Positions 47,901 to 56,118 of a DNA stretch of 64,000 nt are shown here, one piece after another. Position numbers and translations under genes: made by a program. The DNA lies in the NCBI RefSeq assembly GCF_014642855.1, contig NZ_BMJB01000002.1, forward strand, positions 62,001 to 126,000, in the 5' to 3' direction. The stretch is from Edaphobacter acidisoli. GTDB taxonomy: Bacteria > Acidobacteriota > Terriglobia > Terriglobales > Acidobacteriaceae. Every line of letters begins with the position of its first letter. The first letter of the stretch is position 1. The notes under the pieces were generated by a model. It had not been told where the DNA came from, did not search any database, and was given only the letters and a program-made list of their open reading frames with translations.

Positions 47901-50900
47901 TGCGACATCCGGTCCGAGCACGTATGGGACGCCGGTCTCGATTACGGCTACAGTCACGTCGGGAGCGACAGGTACAGTTACCTTCACTAGCGGTTCGCAG
48001 AACTTGGGCTCGGGGACTATATCGGGCGGCACCGTGACGATCTCGACCTCAGTGCTGCCGGCTGGGACGGATACGATTACGGCCAGCTATGGCGGTGATG
48101 CGAACAATAACGCTGCGACGGGCACGACGACTCAAGTAGTCTCCAAGGTCACTACTACAAGTCTGACGCTGACATCTTCCGCCAATCCTTCGACGTTCGG
48201 TCAATCGGTAACTTTCGCTGCGACAGTCTCGGCGGGAGCGACGGGAACGGTGACATTTACCTCGGGTTCTACAGTCATTGGAACGGCAACTATCTCCAGC
48301 AATCGGGCTTCGGTGACTACGTCGACTCTTCCGGTCGGAAGCGATGCAATCTCTGCGAGCTATGGTGGCGACTCGAACTTCAATTCGGCTACAGCCAGTC
48401 TGACCCAGACAGTGAATAAGGCAACACCAGCGCTTACATTAACTTCGTCGACTAATCCGTCGACTGCTAACCAGTCTGTAACCTTCACAGCTACGCTTCC
48501 CTCAACAGTTACCGGTACGGTCACATTCAAGAGTGGGGCAACCGTTATAGGTACTTCGAACGTGAGCAATGGGGTGGCAGCTGTATCAACAGCGACTCTT
48601 CCTGTTGGCAGCAACTCTATAACTGCAACTTACAATGGCGATGCCAACGATAACACGGCATCCGCCAGTCTTACCCAAACTGTGAATAAAGCAACGCCAA
48701 CCATTACGCTGACCTCGTCGGCGAACCCGTCGTCTGCTAACCAGTCGGTTACCTTTACGGCAACACTCCCTTCTGGTGTTACCGGCACCGTTACATTTAG
48801 CACGGGGGCAACAGCACTTGGAACTACCACAGTCAATAATGGAGTTGCATCTGTTGTGACATCTACGTTGCCCGTCGGAAGTGATCCGATTACTGCAGTT
48901 TACAGCGGAGACTCGAGCGACAACACAGCGACCGCCAGTTTGACCCAGACGGTGAACAAGGTAACGCCAGCCATCACGCTAACCTCATCCAATAATCCGT
49001 CCTCTGTCAATCAGCCGGTTACATTTATCGCTACACTTCCTTTGAACGTTACAGGCACCATAACATTTACGAGCGGTTCAAATGTTATTGGGACTTCGAA
49101 TATAAGCAATGGAAGCGCAGCTGTTACTACGTCAACATTACCGGTTGGCAGTGATGTTGTTACCGCAACCTACAGCGGGGATACGAACAACAATACGGCA
49201 ACCACCAATCTGACTCAAACTGTTAATAGCACCCCGTCAACTATCACGTTGATATCGTCGAGCAATCCTTCTACTGTGAACCAACCGGTAACATTCACCG
49301 CAACAGTTCCTTCGACGGCTACTGGAACAGTGACATTCACGAATGGTTCGACTGTCATTGGGACCTCAAATGTTAACAGCGGAAATGCATCAGTTACTAC
49401 ATCTACCTTGCCAATTGGCAGCGATGCGATTACGGCCACCTACAGCGGAGATTCAACTCATAGCACAGCGACGGCGAGCATAACGCAGACGGTAGATAAA
49501 GCAACGCCAACCATAACTGTAACGACCTCTGGTCCTAGCACTTACGGTCAGCCCGTCACTATCACAACAACATTGCCTCCAGGAACCACCGGGACGGTGA
49601 CGGTTACAAGCGGCGGCACAACCCTTGGTTCAGGAACCGTAAGCGCTGGCGGTACGGTGACTATCACCACTTCTACGCTGCCCGTGGGAACTAACCCAAT
49701 TACCGCATCCTACGGTGGTGATAGCAACAATAACCCAGCAACCGGATCTACTACGCAGACAGTGAACAAGGACACACCGGTATTGCCTCCGCCTGTGGCT
49801 ACACCAAGCAATCCAGTTGTGGGCACGACAGTGACGATTACAGAGACAGTTCCTTCAGGTGTTGGCGGTCCGGTGACGTTCTCGAACGGTACAACAACAA
49901 TTGGTACTGCGCCCATCGTCAACGGTGTAGCAACTATTACAGTGTCGAACCTGCCAATCGGTTCAAACCCAATTACAGCCTCAACACCTGGTGATGCCAA
50001 CAATAATCCGGCCACTTCACCGGCTACGACAGTTACGGTGAACAAGGCTACGCCAACAGTCACTCTCACATCGTCGTCAAACCCGTCAACACCGGGTGCG
50101 CCGGTGACATTTACTGCGACGGTTTATCCGGGAGCGACCGCACCAGTCACTTTCTATGATGGCACAACTGCGATCGGTACAGGTGTCCCCAACGCAGCTG
50201 GCGTCGCCACTTTTACCACGTCGACTCTCAGCTCTGGTTCCCATTCAATTACAGCATCTTATCCTGGTGATTCGAACTATAGCCCGGCGACATCGCCAGT
50301 GCTCACACAAGTGGTAGGCAAAATCTCTTCGATGATTACTCTTACTGAGAGTAGCCCGGCAGAATTGCTTGGCACGAGCGTTACATTTACCGCAGTCGTC
50401 ACGGCTCCTGTGCCAACACCAACTGGAACGGTCACCTTTATGGATGGGAACACAGTTCTTGGCACGGCTCCGCTCAGCACTAATGGTGGCGTTGTAGTTA
50501 CACTGACCTCAGGTAACGCAGCCTATAGCACAAGCAGCCTTCTCACTGGCGACCACAAGATCACAGCGGTATATTCAGGGGACAACAGTTTCTCATCTAG
50601 CACGTCCGCTTCTGTGGACAATGTGGTCGAGGACTTTACTATCACAAATAGCGGATCGGCGAGCCAACAGATGCTTCCTGGAGCAAGCGGTACGTATAAC
50701 TTCAACCTGTCACCCGTTGGTTCATCAACCTTCGTCGACAATGTCAGCCTGACGGTGACCGGCCTGCCTGAGGGGTCGACCTACACTCTGACACCTAGCT
50801 CCGCAGCGGCTGGCAGCGGGGAAGCGGCGTTGGTGCTGACAGTAAATACAAGCAGTTCTTTGACGGCAGAGAACCGTGCTCCTATGGGTGGACCAAACTC

Positions 50901-51153
50901 ACATCATGACGTTCCGGTTGCCCTTGGAATTTTGGGGCTCGCCGGTTTGGGTACGATTCGTAAGTTGAGAAAGAAGCTGCCACGTCCATTGCTGGTGTTG
51001 CTTCTTATGATTGCAACACTACTGCCAGTCGCAGCTCTCAGTGGCTGTGCAGGCGGCTACTTCGCCTTCGATCCACACACATACACCGTTACCGTCACAG
51101 GTACTGAGGGATCGATTCAACATAGCGCGACCGCAACGCTGGTCGTACAGTAG
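44938..51153 (+). CDS. Giant exported FG-GAP / bacterial Ig-like repeat protein
   Basis: A 2071-residue surface protein. The ATG at 44938 has a GAAGGAA site and opens a signal peptide (LLAMALVPAANA). The order is: one or two Ig-like domains (about 25-200); a seven-bladed FG-GAP propeller (about 225-570) placed within an Ig-like domain; 14 tandem Ig-like domains of about 90 residues (about 620-1895); a further beta domain; and a C-terminal tail with two hydrophobic stretches, basic residues (RKLRKKLPR) and a lipobox-like LSGC before a last short beta domain. Such long Thr/Ser-rich repeat proteins of acidobacteria are presumed adhesins or sugar-binding surface proteins. Thr/Ser/Gly/Asn bias is extreme. 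No enzyme domain is seen. Confidence 0.85.
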   Translation: MTPTPPRSVRRLVSFVQKYLLGSVSLLAMALVPAANAAQLTTATTLAISSTTVPYKTPITLTATVTSGGTPVSAGLVLFCDASATYCENNSALGIAQLTKSNATAEVKIGSGPIGNHSYKAVFIANKFYASSTSNTVSYSVTGTYASQTTLSDTGSPGNYTLNMGVSAVGAVTAGPTGSISIVDTSDGNNILGTQSLQVSTLSDSFVQEAAFPVGGPPPPPPAQLYRSVAVESAYLNGDNNLDVVTGDAANTVSVMLGNGDGTFQPQANYSGCPSSITGDVATKILLADFNRDGNTDIVLGCSNASEGGVVILLGNGDGTFQAPMAYATGDVFSLALGDFNNDGILDIAVSDQTQQNITILIGKGDGTFTLGTSITTATQTKGIVAGDFNGDGTTDIAFAQAEATGTLSDLYVALGKGDGTFSTPTKVATGIGEFLTAGDTDADNITDIVSTTITLAQPPNGYVQPSMWVLLGKGNGTFQTPVVYSADYPSDPHLADVNGDGKPDIIAGGSTGALVFYGNGDGTFQPYIEPTIGGFSLTYAVNAGDYNNDGNADLVGTDANSAQAAVSLSQVVQSSTALALTNIAVFPLGSGVHQVDASYPGDSIYLASLSPTVSLTAAPTPTTLTLSASPTTATLAGQTVTFTATLSPYTVGPPTTTTNGETVMFYSGGSLIGTGALNNGVATLATGALPVGTDSVQATFPGDSNYDTSNSNSVSVTVANIVLTSSLNPSMYQQSVTFTATLGNSKSGSVNFVDGSDVIGTVVVAGTSVMFTTSSLSVGSHDITAVYGSSTSPVLIQVVNKAVPAVTVTTSGPSVYGNPVTITASVPSGPTGTITISSGSTTLGSGTINNGIVTITTSTLPTGSDPVTATYNGDGNYATATGTTTQVVSKASPSSTLTSSLNPSTPGVSVTFTDALPTSVTGTVTFKNGSTVLGTSTVTNGTATVTSSTLPTGSDAITATYSGDTNNNGSTATLTQTVNKNTPTVTVATSGPSTYGTPVSITATVTSGATGTVTFTSGSQNLGSGTISGGTVTISTSVLPAGTDTITASYGGDANNNAATGTTTQVVSKVTTTSLTLTSSANPSTFGQSVTFAATVSAGATGTVTFTSGSTVIGTATISSNRASVTTSTLPVGSDAISASYGGDSNFNSATASLTQTVNKATPALTLTSSTNPSTANQSVTFTATLPSTVTGTVTFKSGATVIGTSNVSNGVAAVSTATLPVGSNSITATYNGDANDNTASASLTQTVNKATPTITLTSSANPSSANQSVTFTATLPSGVTGTVTFSTGATALGTTTVNNGVASVVTSTLPVGSDPITAVYSGDSSDNTATASLTQTVNKVTPAITLTSSNNPSSVNQPVTFIATLPLNVTGTITFTSGSNVIGTSNISNGSAAVTTSTLPVGSDVVTATYSGDTNNNTATTNLTQTVNSTPSTITLISSSNPSTVNQPVTFTATVPSTATGTVTFTNGSTVIGTSNVNSGNASVTTSTLPIGSDAITATYSGDSTHSTATASITQTVDKATPTITVTTSGPSTYGQPVTITTTLPPGTTGTVTVTSGGTTLGSGTVSAGGTVTITTSTLPVGTNPITASYGGDSNNNPATGSTTQTVNKDTPVLPPPVATPSNPVVGTTVTITETVPSGVGGPVTFSNGTTTIGTAPIVNGVATITVSNLPIGSNPITASTPGDANNNPATSPATTVTVNKATPTVTLTSSSNPSTPGAPVTFTATVYPGATAPVTFYDGTTAIGTGVPNAAGVATFTTSTLSSGSHSITASYPGDSNYSPATSPVLTQVVGKISSMITLTESSPAELLGTSVTFTAVVTAPVPTPTGTVTFMDGNTVLGTAPLSTNGGVVVTLTSGNAAYSTSSLLTGDHKITAVYSGDNSFSSSTSASVDNVVEDFTITNSGSASQQMLPGASGTYNFNLSPVGSSTFVDNVSLTVTGLPEGSTYTLTPSSAAAGSGEAALVLTVNTSSSLTAENRAPMGGPNSHHDVPVALGILGLAGLGTIRKLRKKLPRPLLVLLLMIATLLPVAALSGCAGGYFAFDPHTYTVTVTGTEGSIQHSATATLVVQ
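45620..46650 (+). repeat. Seven FG-GAP (VCBS-like) blades
   Basis: Seven repeats of about 45-50 residues share a calcium-type D-x-N-x-D-G-x-x-D loop and end in GNGDGTFQ or a variant (GKGDGTFT, GKGNGTFQ). Examples are DFNRDGNTDIVLG, DFNNDGILDIAVS and DVNGDGKPDIIAG. The count and order fit one complete beta-propeller as in integrin-alpha-like bacterial proteins. The last blade lacks the GDGTF end. Confidence 0.8.
46797..50627 (+). repeat. Fourteen tandem Ig-like (Big_3/5-type) repeats
   Basis: Fourteen domains of about 90 residues (267-273 bases) follow head to tail. The consensus contains VTFTATLP, GTVTFxxGSTVIGT, TSTLPVGSDxITATYxGD and TASLTQTVNKATP. Most have TLTSSxNPSTxxQSVTF at the start, but three (units 3, 5, 11) begin TVTTSGPSxYGxPVTIT, a second subtype interspersed among the first. 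Units 7-10 are the most alike, pointing to recent unit duplication or conversion. Confidence 0.85.
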
Positions 51154-51161
51154 GGAGAAAG

Positions 51162-51749
51162 ATGATGCATCTGAAACGAATACTCCTGGTCGCGTTATTG
51201 CTGGCTCTGCCCTGTGTACTGCACGGACAAGCTATACCAAACGGGTCCGCAGTACAGGACATCGGTAGAATTGAAGTCGGGGCGAACTATAACTTTTTTC
51301 ATGCCAACGCGCCTCCGGGACAGTGCGGATGCTTCAGCCTGAACGGCGGTAGCGGAACTTTTATCTATAACATGACCCCAGCGTGGAGTGCAGTGGCTGA
51401 CATTATGGTGGCTCACGCGAATAACGTGAATAACTCGGGCCAGAATATTACTATTTTTAACTATCTCTTCGGCCCTCGGTATTCGGTGCGCCGGTATAAT
51501 CGGTTCGTTCCGTATGCCGAAGTGATGCTCGGTGGTGCAAAGGAAGATGTGAATTTTCAGTTCACCATCAACCGTAACGCATTTGGTTTTCTCGGCGGTG
51601 GCGGAGTCACCACAACGTTGAAGCCAAGACTGGGTCTCACGATTATTCAGGCTGACTGGGTGCATACTCGCATTCCGAACGCTGTGAACGATCGTCAGAA
51701 TGATATTCGTATCAGCACTGGTATTACCTACCGTTTTGGAGTGCACTAA
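51162..51749 (+). CDS. Small outer-membrane beta-barrel protein
   Basis: A 195-residue exported protein with a signal peptide ending near LHGQ. The mature part alternates hydrophobic and polar residues in about eight strands (for example RIEVGANYNFFHAN, WSAVADIMVAHAN, FVPYAEVMLGGAK, ITYRFG) and ends YRFGVH, close to the aromatic end expected for barrel insertion. It resembles the OmpA/OmpW-type small barrels of unknown role. It starts nine bases after the stop of the giant repeat protein, so the two are very likely one operon and may be physically linked: a barrel near a surface protein. Confidence 0.8.
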   Translation: MMHLKRILLVALLLALPCVLHGQAIPNGSAVQDIGRIEVGANYNFFHANAPPGQCGCFSLNGGSGTFIYNMTPAWSAVADIMVAHANNVNNSGQNITIFNYLFGPRYSVRRYNRFVPYAEVMLGGAKEDVNFQFTINRNAFGFLGGGGVTTTLKPRLGLTIIQADWVHTRIPNAVNDRQNDIRISTGITYRFGVH

Positions 51750-51869
51750 ACGGGGTTGCTTCGGCAGGCATTGCAGAGCATGCTCACGTGCTCTATTCGG
51801 AGATGCCATTAGTGCCACGCAGCCAATGCTTTGCATTGGCAGACTCAACATACTAGACTCGAAGTAGGT

Positions 51870-51959
51870 GGAAGAGTGGCCGAGTGGTTGATGGCTCCGG
51901 TCTTGAAAACCGGCATACCCGAAAGGGTATCGGGGGTTCGAATCCCTCCTCTTCCGCCA
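51870..51959 (+). tRNA. tRNA-Ser (anticodon UGA)
   Basis: A 90-base class II tRNA with a complete cloverleaf. The acceptor stem is GGAAGAG/CTCTTCC, the anticodon stem CCGGT/ACCGG with loop CTTGAAA (anticodon TGA at 51904-51906), the long variable arm ATACCC-GAAA-GGGTAT, and the T arm loop TTCGAAT. The 3' CCA is encoded. It reads UCA (and probably other UCN) codons. Confidence 0.96.
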
Positions 51960-52065
51960 GTAGACTAGTAACGCGAGGAATGGCGGTCCGATGCGATGTC
52001 CTTAAAGTGTGTCGATTTGTAGCTGCCCCTCTACTCCGCTCAAGTAAACTACTCGCATGCAGGTC

Positions 52066-52085
52066 AAACCGCCCATTGGCGGTTT
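52066..52085 (+). terminator. Hairpin between tRNA-Ser and the riboswitch
   Basis: AAACCGCC-CATT-GGCGGTTT forms an eight-base perfect stem with a four-base loop, then GTTAAAC. It lies about 105 bases after the tRNA and directly before the cobalamin riboswitch core. It may end the tRNA transcript or be an accessory stem of the riboswitch. Confidence 0.5.
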
Positions 52086-52320
52086 GTTAAACGGGAAGCT
52101 GGTGTAAATCCAGCGCTGTCCCGCAGCGGTGATGGGAACGAAACGTTGCATGGCGAAGGCCAGCGCACTGTCTCACTTGAGATGGGAAGCGGCAACAGAG
52201 TAGGACGTCCAAAGTCCGAAGACCGGCCTGCAGCCACCGCCGTGGAAGCGTTGATCGCTGACTATGGGTGCGCTTGAGGACACCGCTCTCGTGGATTGGA
52301 TCGGTAGCCACTGCTAGTTC
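52086..52320 (+). promoter_or_regulatory. Cobalamin (adenosylcobalamin-type) riboswitch controlling metE
   Basis: Hallmarks of the B12 aptamer are seen in order: GGGAAGCTGGTGTAAATCCA (52093-52112), the CGCTGTCCCGCAGCGGT segment, AAGTCCGAAGACCGGCCTGC (about 52212-52231), and the B12 box AGCCACTG (52306-52313). It precedes metE by about 65 bases. Cobalamin bound to this leader should lower expression of the B12-independent methionine synthase, which makes physiological sense when B12 and a B12-dependent MetH are available. Confidence 0.93.
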
Positions 52321-52355
52321 CTGCGCTATGCGTAGTGGATTTGCCTGCGCACAGG

Positions 52356-52383
52356 TGGTTCTTTCGTTTTGAGGAGAGAACCA
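52356..52383 (+). promoter_or_regulatory. Hairpin placing the metE ribosome site in its loop
   Basis: TGGTTCT (52356-52362) pairs with AGAACCA (52377-52383); the GAGGAG Shine-Dalgarno (52371-52376) lies in the loop, next to the stem. The metE ATG is at 52385. The position after the aptamer suits a translational expression platform, but no clear competing stem is identified. Confidence 0.5.
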
Positions 52384-52384
52384 A

Positions 52385-54664
52385 ATGTTTGAAGGAAACT
52401 TATCGAAATCTATTGGAAAATTGAAAACCGCGAATCTGGGTTTTCCTAGGATGGGACGTCAACGTGAACTGAAGTTTGCTCTGGAAGCTTACTGGTCGGG
52501 AAAGCGTGTCGAGCAGGAATTGATGAGCACGGCTGCGCAATTGCGAAGAGAGCACTGGAAGCTGCAGCAAGTGGCTGGGCTCAACTCTATTCCATCGAAT
52601 GATTTTTCTCTTTACGATCAGGTCCTTGATGCACTCGTCCTCGTAGGCGCAATACCTGAACGCTTTGGTAGTGGGCCCGTCACGCTGGAGCAGTACTTTC
52701 AGATGGCACGGAACAGTCCCGAACAGTCGGCGATGGAGATGACGAAGTGGTTTGACACGAATTACCACTACCTCGTTCCGGAGTGGAGTGAGGGCATTTC
52801 GTTCAACATCGACACAAGGAAGCTGCTCAACGAAGTGCACGAGGCACGCGATCTCGGAATTGAGACAAGGCCCGTACTGATTGGGCCATTGACGCTGCTC
52901 CTGCTTGGCAAGGGAGTCAATGGATTTGATCCAATGGCGCTATTGCCGAAGCTAACCACTGCCTACGTGCAGATATTACAAGTACTCGAAGCAGAAAATA
53001 TCGAATGGGTTCAGGTCGACGAACCCATGCTTGTGACTGATCTCGATGCAAACGTTCAGAGTGCTTATCGGCAGGTTTATTCAGAGTTGAAAAGGGTTCC
53101 AGTCAAACTCATGCTGACTACCTATTTCGACACAATCGGCGATAATTTGCGAACAGCAATTGAACTTGACACTGCCGGTCTTCACATCGATGTAGTTCGT
53201 GCTCCTGAACAACTCGAAGAAACTCTGCAGGCATTGCAACCTGAGCAGGTGTTAAGTGTGGGTTGCGTCGAAGGGCGCAATATCTGGCTGACTGATTTCT
53301 TTTTGGCCACGCCGCTGTTACGTAAAGCCGTCCGCCAACTCGGCGCCGACCGAGTGATCGTTGCTCCGTCGTGCTCCTTGCTGCATGTCCCACACGATCT
53401 TCGCAGCGAAGCGGAGTTGTCACCACGCATCAAAAGTTGGCTGCGCTTTGCCGAAGAAAAGCTGGCAGAGATCTCCGCGCTGGCGAGTCGTGATGAGGTC
53501 GCATATCAAGCCAACGCCGCTGCACTTGCTGATCGCGCTTCCGCAGAGACAACTACCAATCCAAATGTCCGTGAGGCGTTAACAGCGCTTCGGCCTCAGG
53601 ACTTCTTGCGTAGATCACCGTATCCGCAGCGGGCTATCGTCCAACGCAATGAGCTACAACTGCCGCTGTTGCCTACTACAACAATTGGCTCCTTTCCTCA
53701 GACTGCCGAAGTACGTAAGCACCGTGCCGCACACAAGCACGGACACGAGACTTCCGAACAGTATGAAGCTTTTCTGAAAGATGCCATTGCACAATGCATC
53801 CGCGAACAGGAGCGCATAGGCCTGGATGTGCTCGTGCATGGAGAGTTCGAGCGCAATGATATGGTCGAGTATTTTGCTGAATTTCTGGATGGCTTCGCCT
53901 TCACTGAGAGCGGCTGGGTACAGAGCTATGGTTCGCGCTGCGTGAAGCCGCCCATCATTTACGGCGACGTCTCCCGCCCGGCACCGATGACACTGAAGTG
54001 GACAAGCTATGCTCGCTCGCTTACATCGCGACCGCTCAAAGGAATGCTTACGGGACCGATCACCGTGCTACAGTGGTCGTTTGTTCGCAACGACATTTCC
54101 CGTCAGCTGACAGCGTGGCAGATAGCGCTTGCTCTGCGGGATGAGGTTCAGGATCTAGAAGTGGCTGGCATCCGTATCATCCAGGTAGATGAGCCGGCTT
54201 TACGCGAGGGATTGCCGCTTCGTTGTGCCGACTGGCCACATTATCTTGATTGGGCCGTCAAGGCATTCAAGCTGACCACCAGCAGCGTTGAAGATGAAAC
54301 GCAGATTCACACACACATGTGCTACTGCGAGTTCGAAGATATCCTTCCCTCCATTGCCGCACTGGATGCTGACGTGATCTCGATGGAATCAGCCCGCTCT
54401 CGCATGGAACTGCTCGAAGCCTTCCAATCACACCAGTATCCCAACGAGATAGGTCCGGGCGTTTACGACATCCACTCTCCGCGAGTGCCATCGGCGGAAG
54501 AGATGCAGGAGCTGCTGTCTCTGGCTCTCGATGTACTCAAACCGGCGCAGGTCTGGGTAAATCCTGACTGCGGCTTGAAGACACGTGGTTGGCCCGAAAC
54601 TGTGTCAGCACTGGAGAATATGTGCAAGGCAGCCGACAGGCTTCGAAATCAGATCGGAGCATAA
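52385..54664 (+). CDS. metE: Cobalamin-independent methionine synthase
   Basis: A 759-residue 5-methyltetrahydropteroyltriglutamate-homocysteine methyltransferase, the normal length for MetE. The N-terminal half begins NLGFPRMGRQRELKFALE; the catalytic half has TTIGSFPQTAEVRKHR, HGEFERNDMVEYFAE, QVDEPALREGLPLR, HTHMCYCEFEDI (zinc His and Cys) and the third zinc Cys in NPDCGLKTRGW. All three zinc ligands are present. Its leader is a cobalamin riboswitch, so it should be switched off when B12 is plentiful. Single gene, not in an operon as far as seen. Confidence 0.97.
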   Translation: MFEGNLSKSIGKLKTANLGFPRMGRQRELKFALEAYWSGKRVEQELMSTAAQLRREHWKLQQVAGLNSIPSNDFSLYDQVLDALVLVGAIPERFGSGPVTLEQYFQMARNSPEQSAMEMTKWFDTNYHYLVPEWSEGISFNIDTRKLLNEVHEARDLGIETRPVLIGPLTLLLLGKGVNGFDPMALLPKLTTAYVQILQVLEAENIEWVQVDEPMLVTDLDANVQSAYRQVYSELKRVPVKLMLTTYFDTIGDNLRTAIELDTAGLHIDVVRAPEQLEETLQALQPEQVLSVGCVEGRNIWLTDFFLATPLLRKAVRQLGADRVIVAPSCSLLHVPHDLRSEAELSPRIKSWLRFAEEKLAEISALASRDEVAYQANAAALADRASAETTTNPNVREALTALRPQDFLRRSPYPQRAIVQRNELQLPLLPTTTIGSFPQTAEVRKHRAAHKHGHETSEQYEAFLKDAIAQCIREQERIGLDVLVHGEFERNDMVEYFAEFLDGFAFTESGWVQSYGSRCVKPPIIYGDVSRPAPMTLKWTSYARSLTSRPLKGMLTGPITVLQWSFVRNDISRQLTAWQIALALRDEVQDLEVAGIRIIQVDEPALREGLPLRCADWPHYLDWAVKAFKLTTSSVEDETQIHTHMCYCEFEDILPSIAALDADVISMESARSRMELLEAFQSHQYPNEIGPGVYDIHSPRVPSAEEMQELLSLALDVLKPAQVWVNPDCGLKTRGWPETVSALENMCKAADRLRNQIGA

Positions 54665-54667
54665 TAA

Positions 54668-54699
54668 CGAGCCGAGCTGGAAGGGCAAAATCCGGCTCG
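54668..54699 (+). terminator. Weak hairpin after metE
   Basis: CGAGCCG (54668-54674) and CGGCTCG (54693-54699) form a seven-base perfect stem with an 18-base loop, four bases after the metE stop. The tail is not T-rich, so termination would be weak or factor-dependent. Confidence 0.45.
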
Positions 54700-54870
54700 G
54701 TCCTTACACCTGATATAGGTATATGCACATGAAGCGTGGTTCTCCGGATACTGAGTGCGAATGCGATAGATTGCAAATGATTACTATTTCGCGTATGACG
54801 CGGCGCTCTGTAATTGCTTAAACAGCTAAATAGAACGCGCCAGATCCGCTGAATTTTTACAGGCCATTGC

Positions 54871-54899
54871 TTGACAAAACCATCAGATCCTTTTAACTT
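54871..54899 (+). promoter_or_regulatory. Promoter of the candidate small RNA
   Basis: A consensus TTGACA (54871-54876) is followed after 17 bases by TAACTT (54894-54899). Transcription would start near 54906 and run through the hairpins and terminator described next. The region is an untranslated 560-base gap between metE and the next gene. Confidence 0.55.
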
Positions 54900-54905
54900 G
54901 GCATT

Positions 54906-55044
54906 GTGATTCACCTTCTACATAACGCTTGTTGCTGCCCTCAGAACATTTCGTGTTCAGAGCGGGCTATCATGAGCGTACCCAGCTAGGGCTGGAGCAT
55001 ACCCATTAAAAAGCCCACTCGGTTATCAACCTGAGTGGGCTTTT
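54906..55044 (+). ncRNA. Candidate structured small RNA, about 140 nt
   Basis: No coding frame is supported. In order there are: a hairpin at about 54936-54966 with a GAACA/TGTTC stem around TTTCG, extended by CTC/GAG and outer G/C pairs; a small hairpin CCAGC-TAGG-GCTGG (54982-54995); and an intrinsic terminator. A promoter-like pair lies just upstream. This is the layout of an independently transcribed bacterial sRNA; it could also be an unrecognised leader. I do not match it to a known family; the Acido-1 and Acido-Lenti-1 motifs of this phylum are the ones to compare. Confidence 0.5.
55009..55044 (+). terminator. Strong intrinsic terminator
   Basis: AAAAGCCCACTC (55009-55020) pairs perfectly with GAGTGGGCTTTT (55033-55044), and the loop GGTTATCAACC can pair further. 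A T run is part of the 3' arm. It ends the candidate small RNA; the A run on the other side could make it work in both directions. Confidence 0.85.
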
Positions 55045-55227
55045 GCTGGTATTGATATCTACTCCAATCTGAGCATTCTTCTTTATAGAGCGAGCTTTGT
55101 CACCTAACTCATTGATTTTAAATGCGTTATTCAATCTATTGAAATAGATTGACAATGATTCTAAAAGGTTCCTATAATCCCGGCCATCCAAAAGAATAGG
55201 TATCTGCAACATTTCTGGGGGAAATTG

Positions 55228-56118
55228 ATGGAGCAGTTTACACGAAGGAAAGTGTTGAAGACGATTGCGGCGGCAGGTGCGGGAGTGCTCGGACATTTCC
55301 CATATGCGTTCGCAGAAACCAGGGAGTATGCGGGTATTAGTTTCGGTGTTCAGTTGAACGCTTTCCCTATCGATCCTAAAAACTTCAACAGCTTCATGAG
55401 CGCACTCGCGCAGGTGAAGCAGATCGGCTATCAAGGGTTCGAAAGCAGCTTCCGCAATGTGAGCGCGCAGTTCGAATCACCTAGTCATGCAAGAGGACTG
55501 ATTGCGCAGACTGGACTGACGTTCTTCGGTGTTCATATCTTTCTACCTACGCAGAGCTATGACACGCGAACATGCATCGCTCCGGCTTCTTTATATGAAG
55601 GCATTGCCAGGGGTGGCGCCGCGTTGGGTGCAAAGCACCTCATCTTGAGTGGGGCTCCTGTTTCGAGCGAGGAGCAGCTCAAGTGGAAGATCGAGGGACT
55701 TAACCAGGCTGGACGCTTTGCCAGGAGCGTAGGGATTACGGCTGCCTATCACAACCACTGGCCCGAATTTGAATCTAAGCTCGGTGAAATAGAGGCGCTG
55801 TACACGAAGACAGATCCTTCGCTGGTCTCATTTGTGCTCGATGCCGGTCACGCGTATCGTGGCGGTGCAAACCTGCCGGTTTTCATCCGCGCACATTCTC
55901 AGCGGATTGTTGGTTTTCATCTGCGCGATTACAAGAATGGACGATTGGTCACACTAGGCACGGGCACGTTCCCACTGGCTGAGGTTGCGCACACCATCGA
56001 GCAAATCGGCTGGAAGGGTTGGGTCGAAAACGAAGAGGAACGCGAGGATCTTTCTAAAAATGGCGCCGAGGTGATTGCCCCGGCATACAAAGCGATGAAG
56101 GGAGCGTTTTCCGAATGA
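55228..56118 (+). CDS. Exported sugar phosphate isomerase/epimerase-like TIM barrel (1)
   Basis: A 296-residue protein; the ATG at 55228 with a GGGGGA site is preferred over the TTG just before it. The start carries a Tat signal (TRRKVLKTIAAAGAGVLG). The barrel is of the AP-endonuclease-2 / xylose-isomerase-like family: GVQLNAF, QIGYQGFE, YHNHWPEFE, FVLDAGHAYRGG and GFHLRDYKNG supply the usual metal-binding His, Asp and Glu. Such enzymes isomerise or epimerise sugars, 3-keto sugars and inosose. Its stop overlaps the start of the oxidoreductase gene by four bases, indicating a coupled periplasmic pathway. Confidence 0.85.
   Translation: MEQFTRRKVLKTIAAAGAGVLGHFPYAFAETREYAGISFGVQLNAFPIDPKNFNSFMSALAQVKQIGYQGFESSFRNVSAQFESPSHARGLIAQTGLTFFGVHIFLPTQSYDTRTCIAPASLYEGIARGGAALGAKHLILSGAPVSSEEQLKWKIEGLNQAGRFARSVGITAAYHNHWPEFESKLGEIEALYTKTDPSLVSFVLDAGHAYRGGANLPVFIRAHSQRIVGFHLRDYKNGRLVTLGTGTFPLAEVAHTIEQIGWKGWVENEEEREDLSKNGAEVIAPAYKAMKGAFSE

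Noticed and set aside
46797..50627. Regular repeats as a possible CRISPR array
   Set aside because: The units are 267-273 bases, coding and in frame; they are protein domains. No CRISPR array is seen in the window.
51870..51959. tRNA-Ser as an integration site
   Set aside because: No repeat of the tRNA 3' end is found nearby and no integrase follows.
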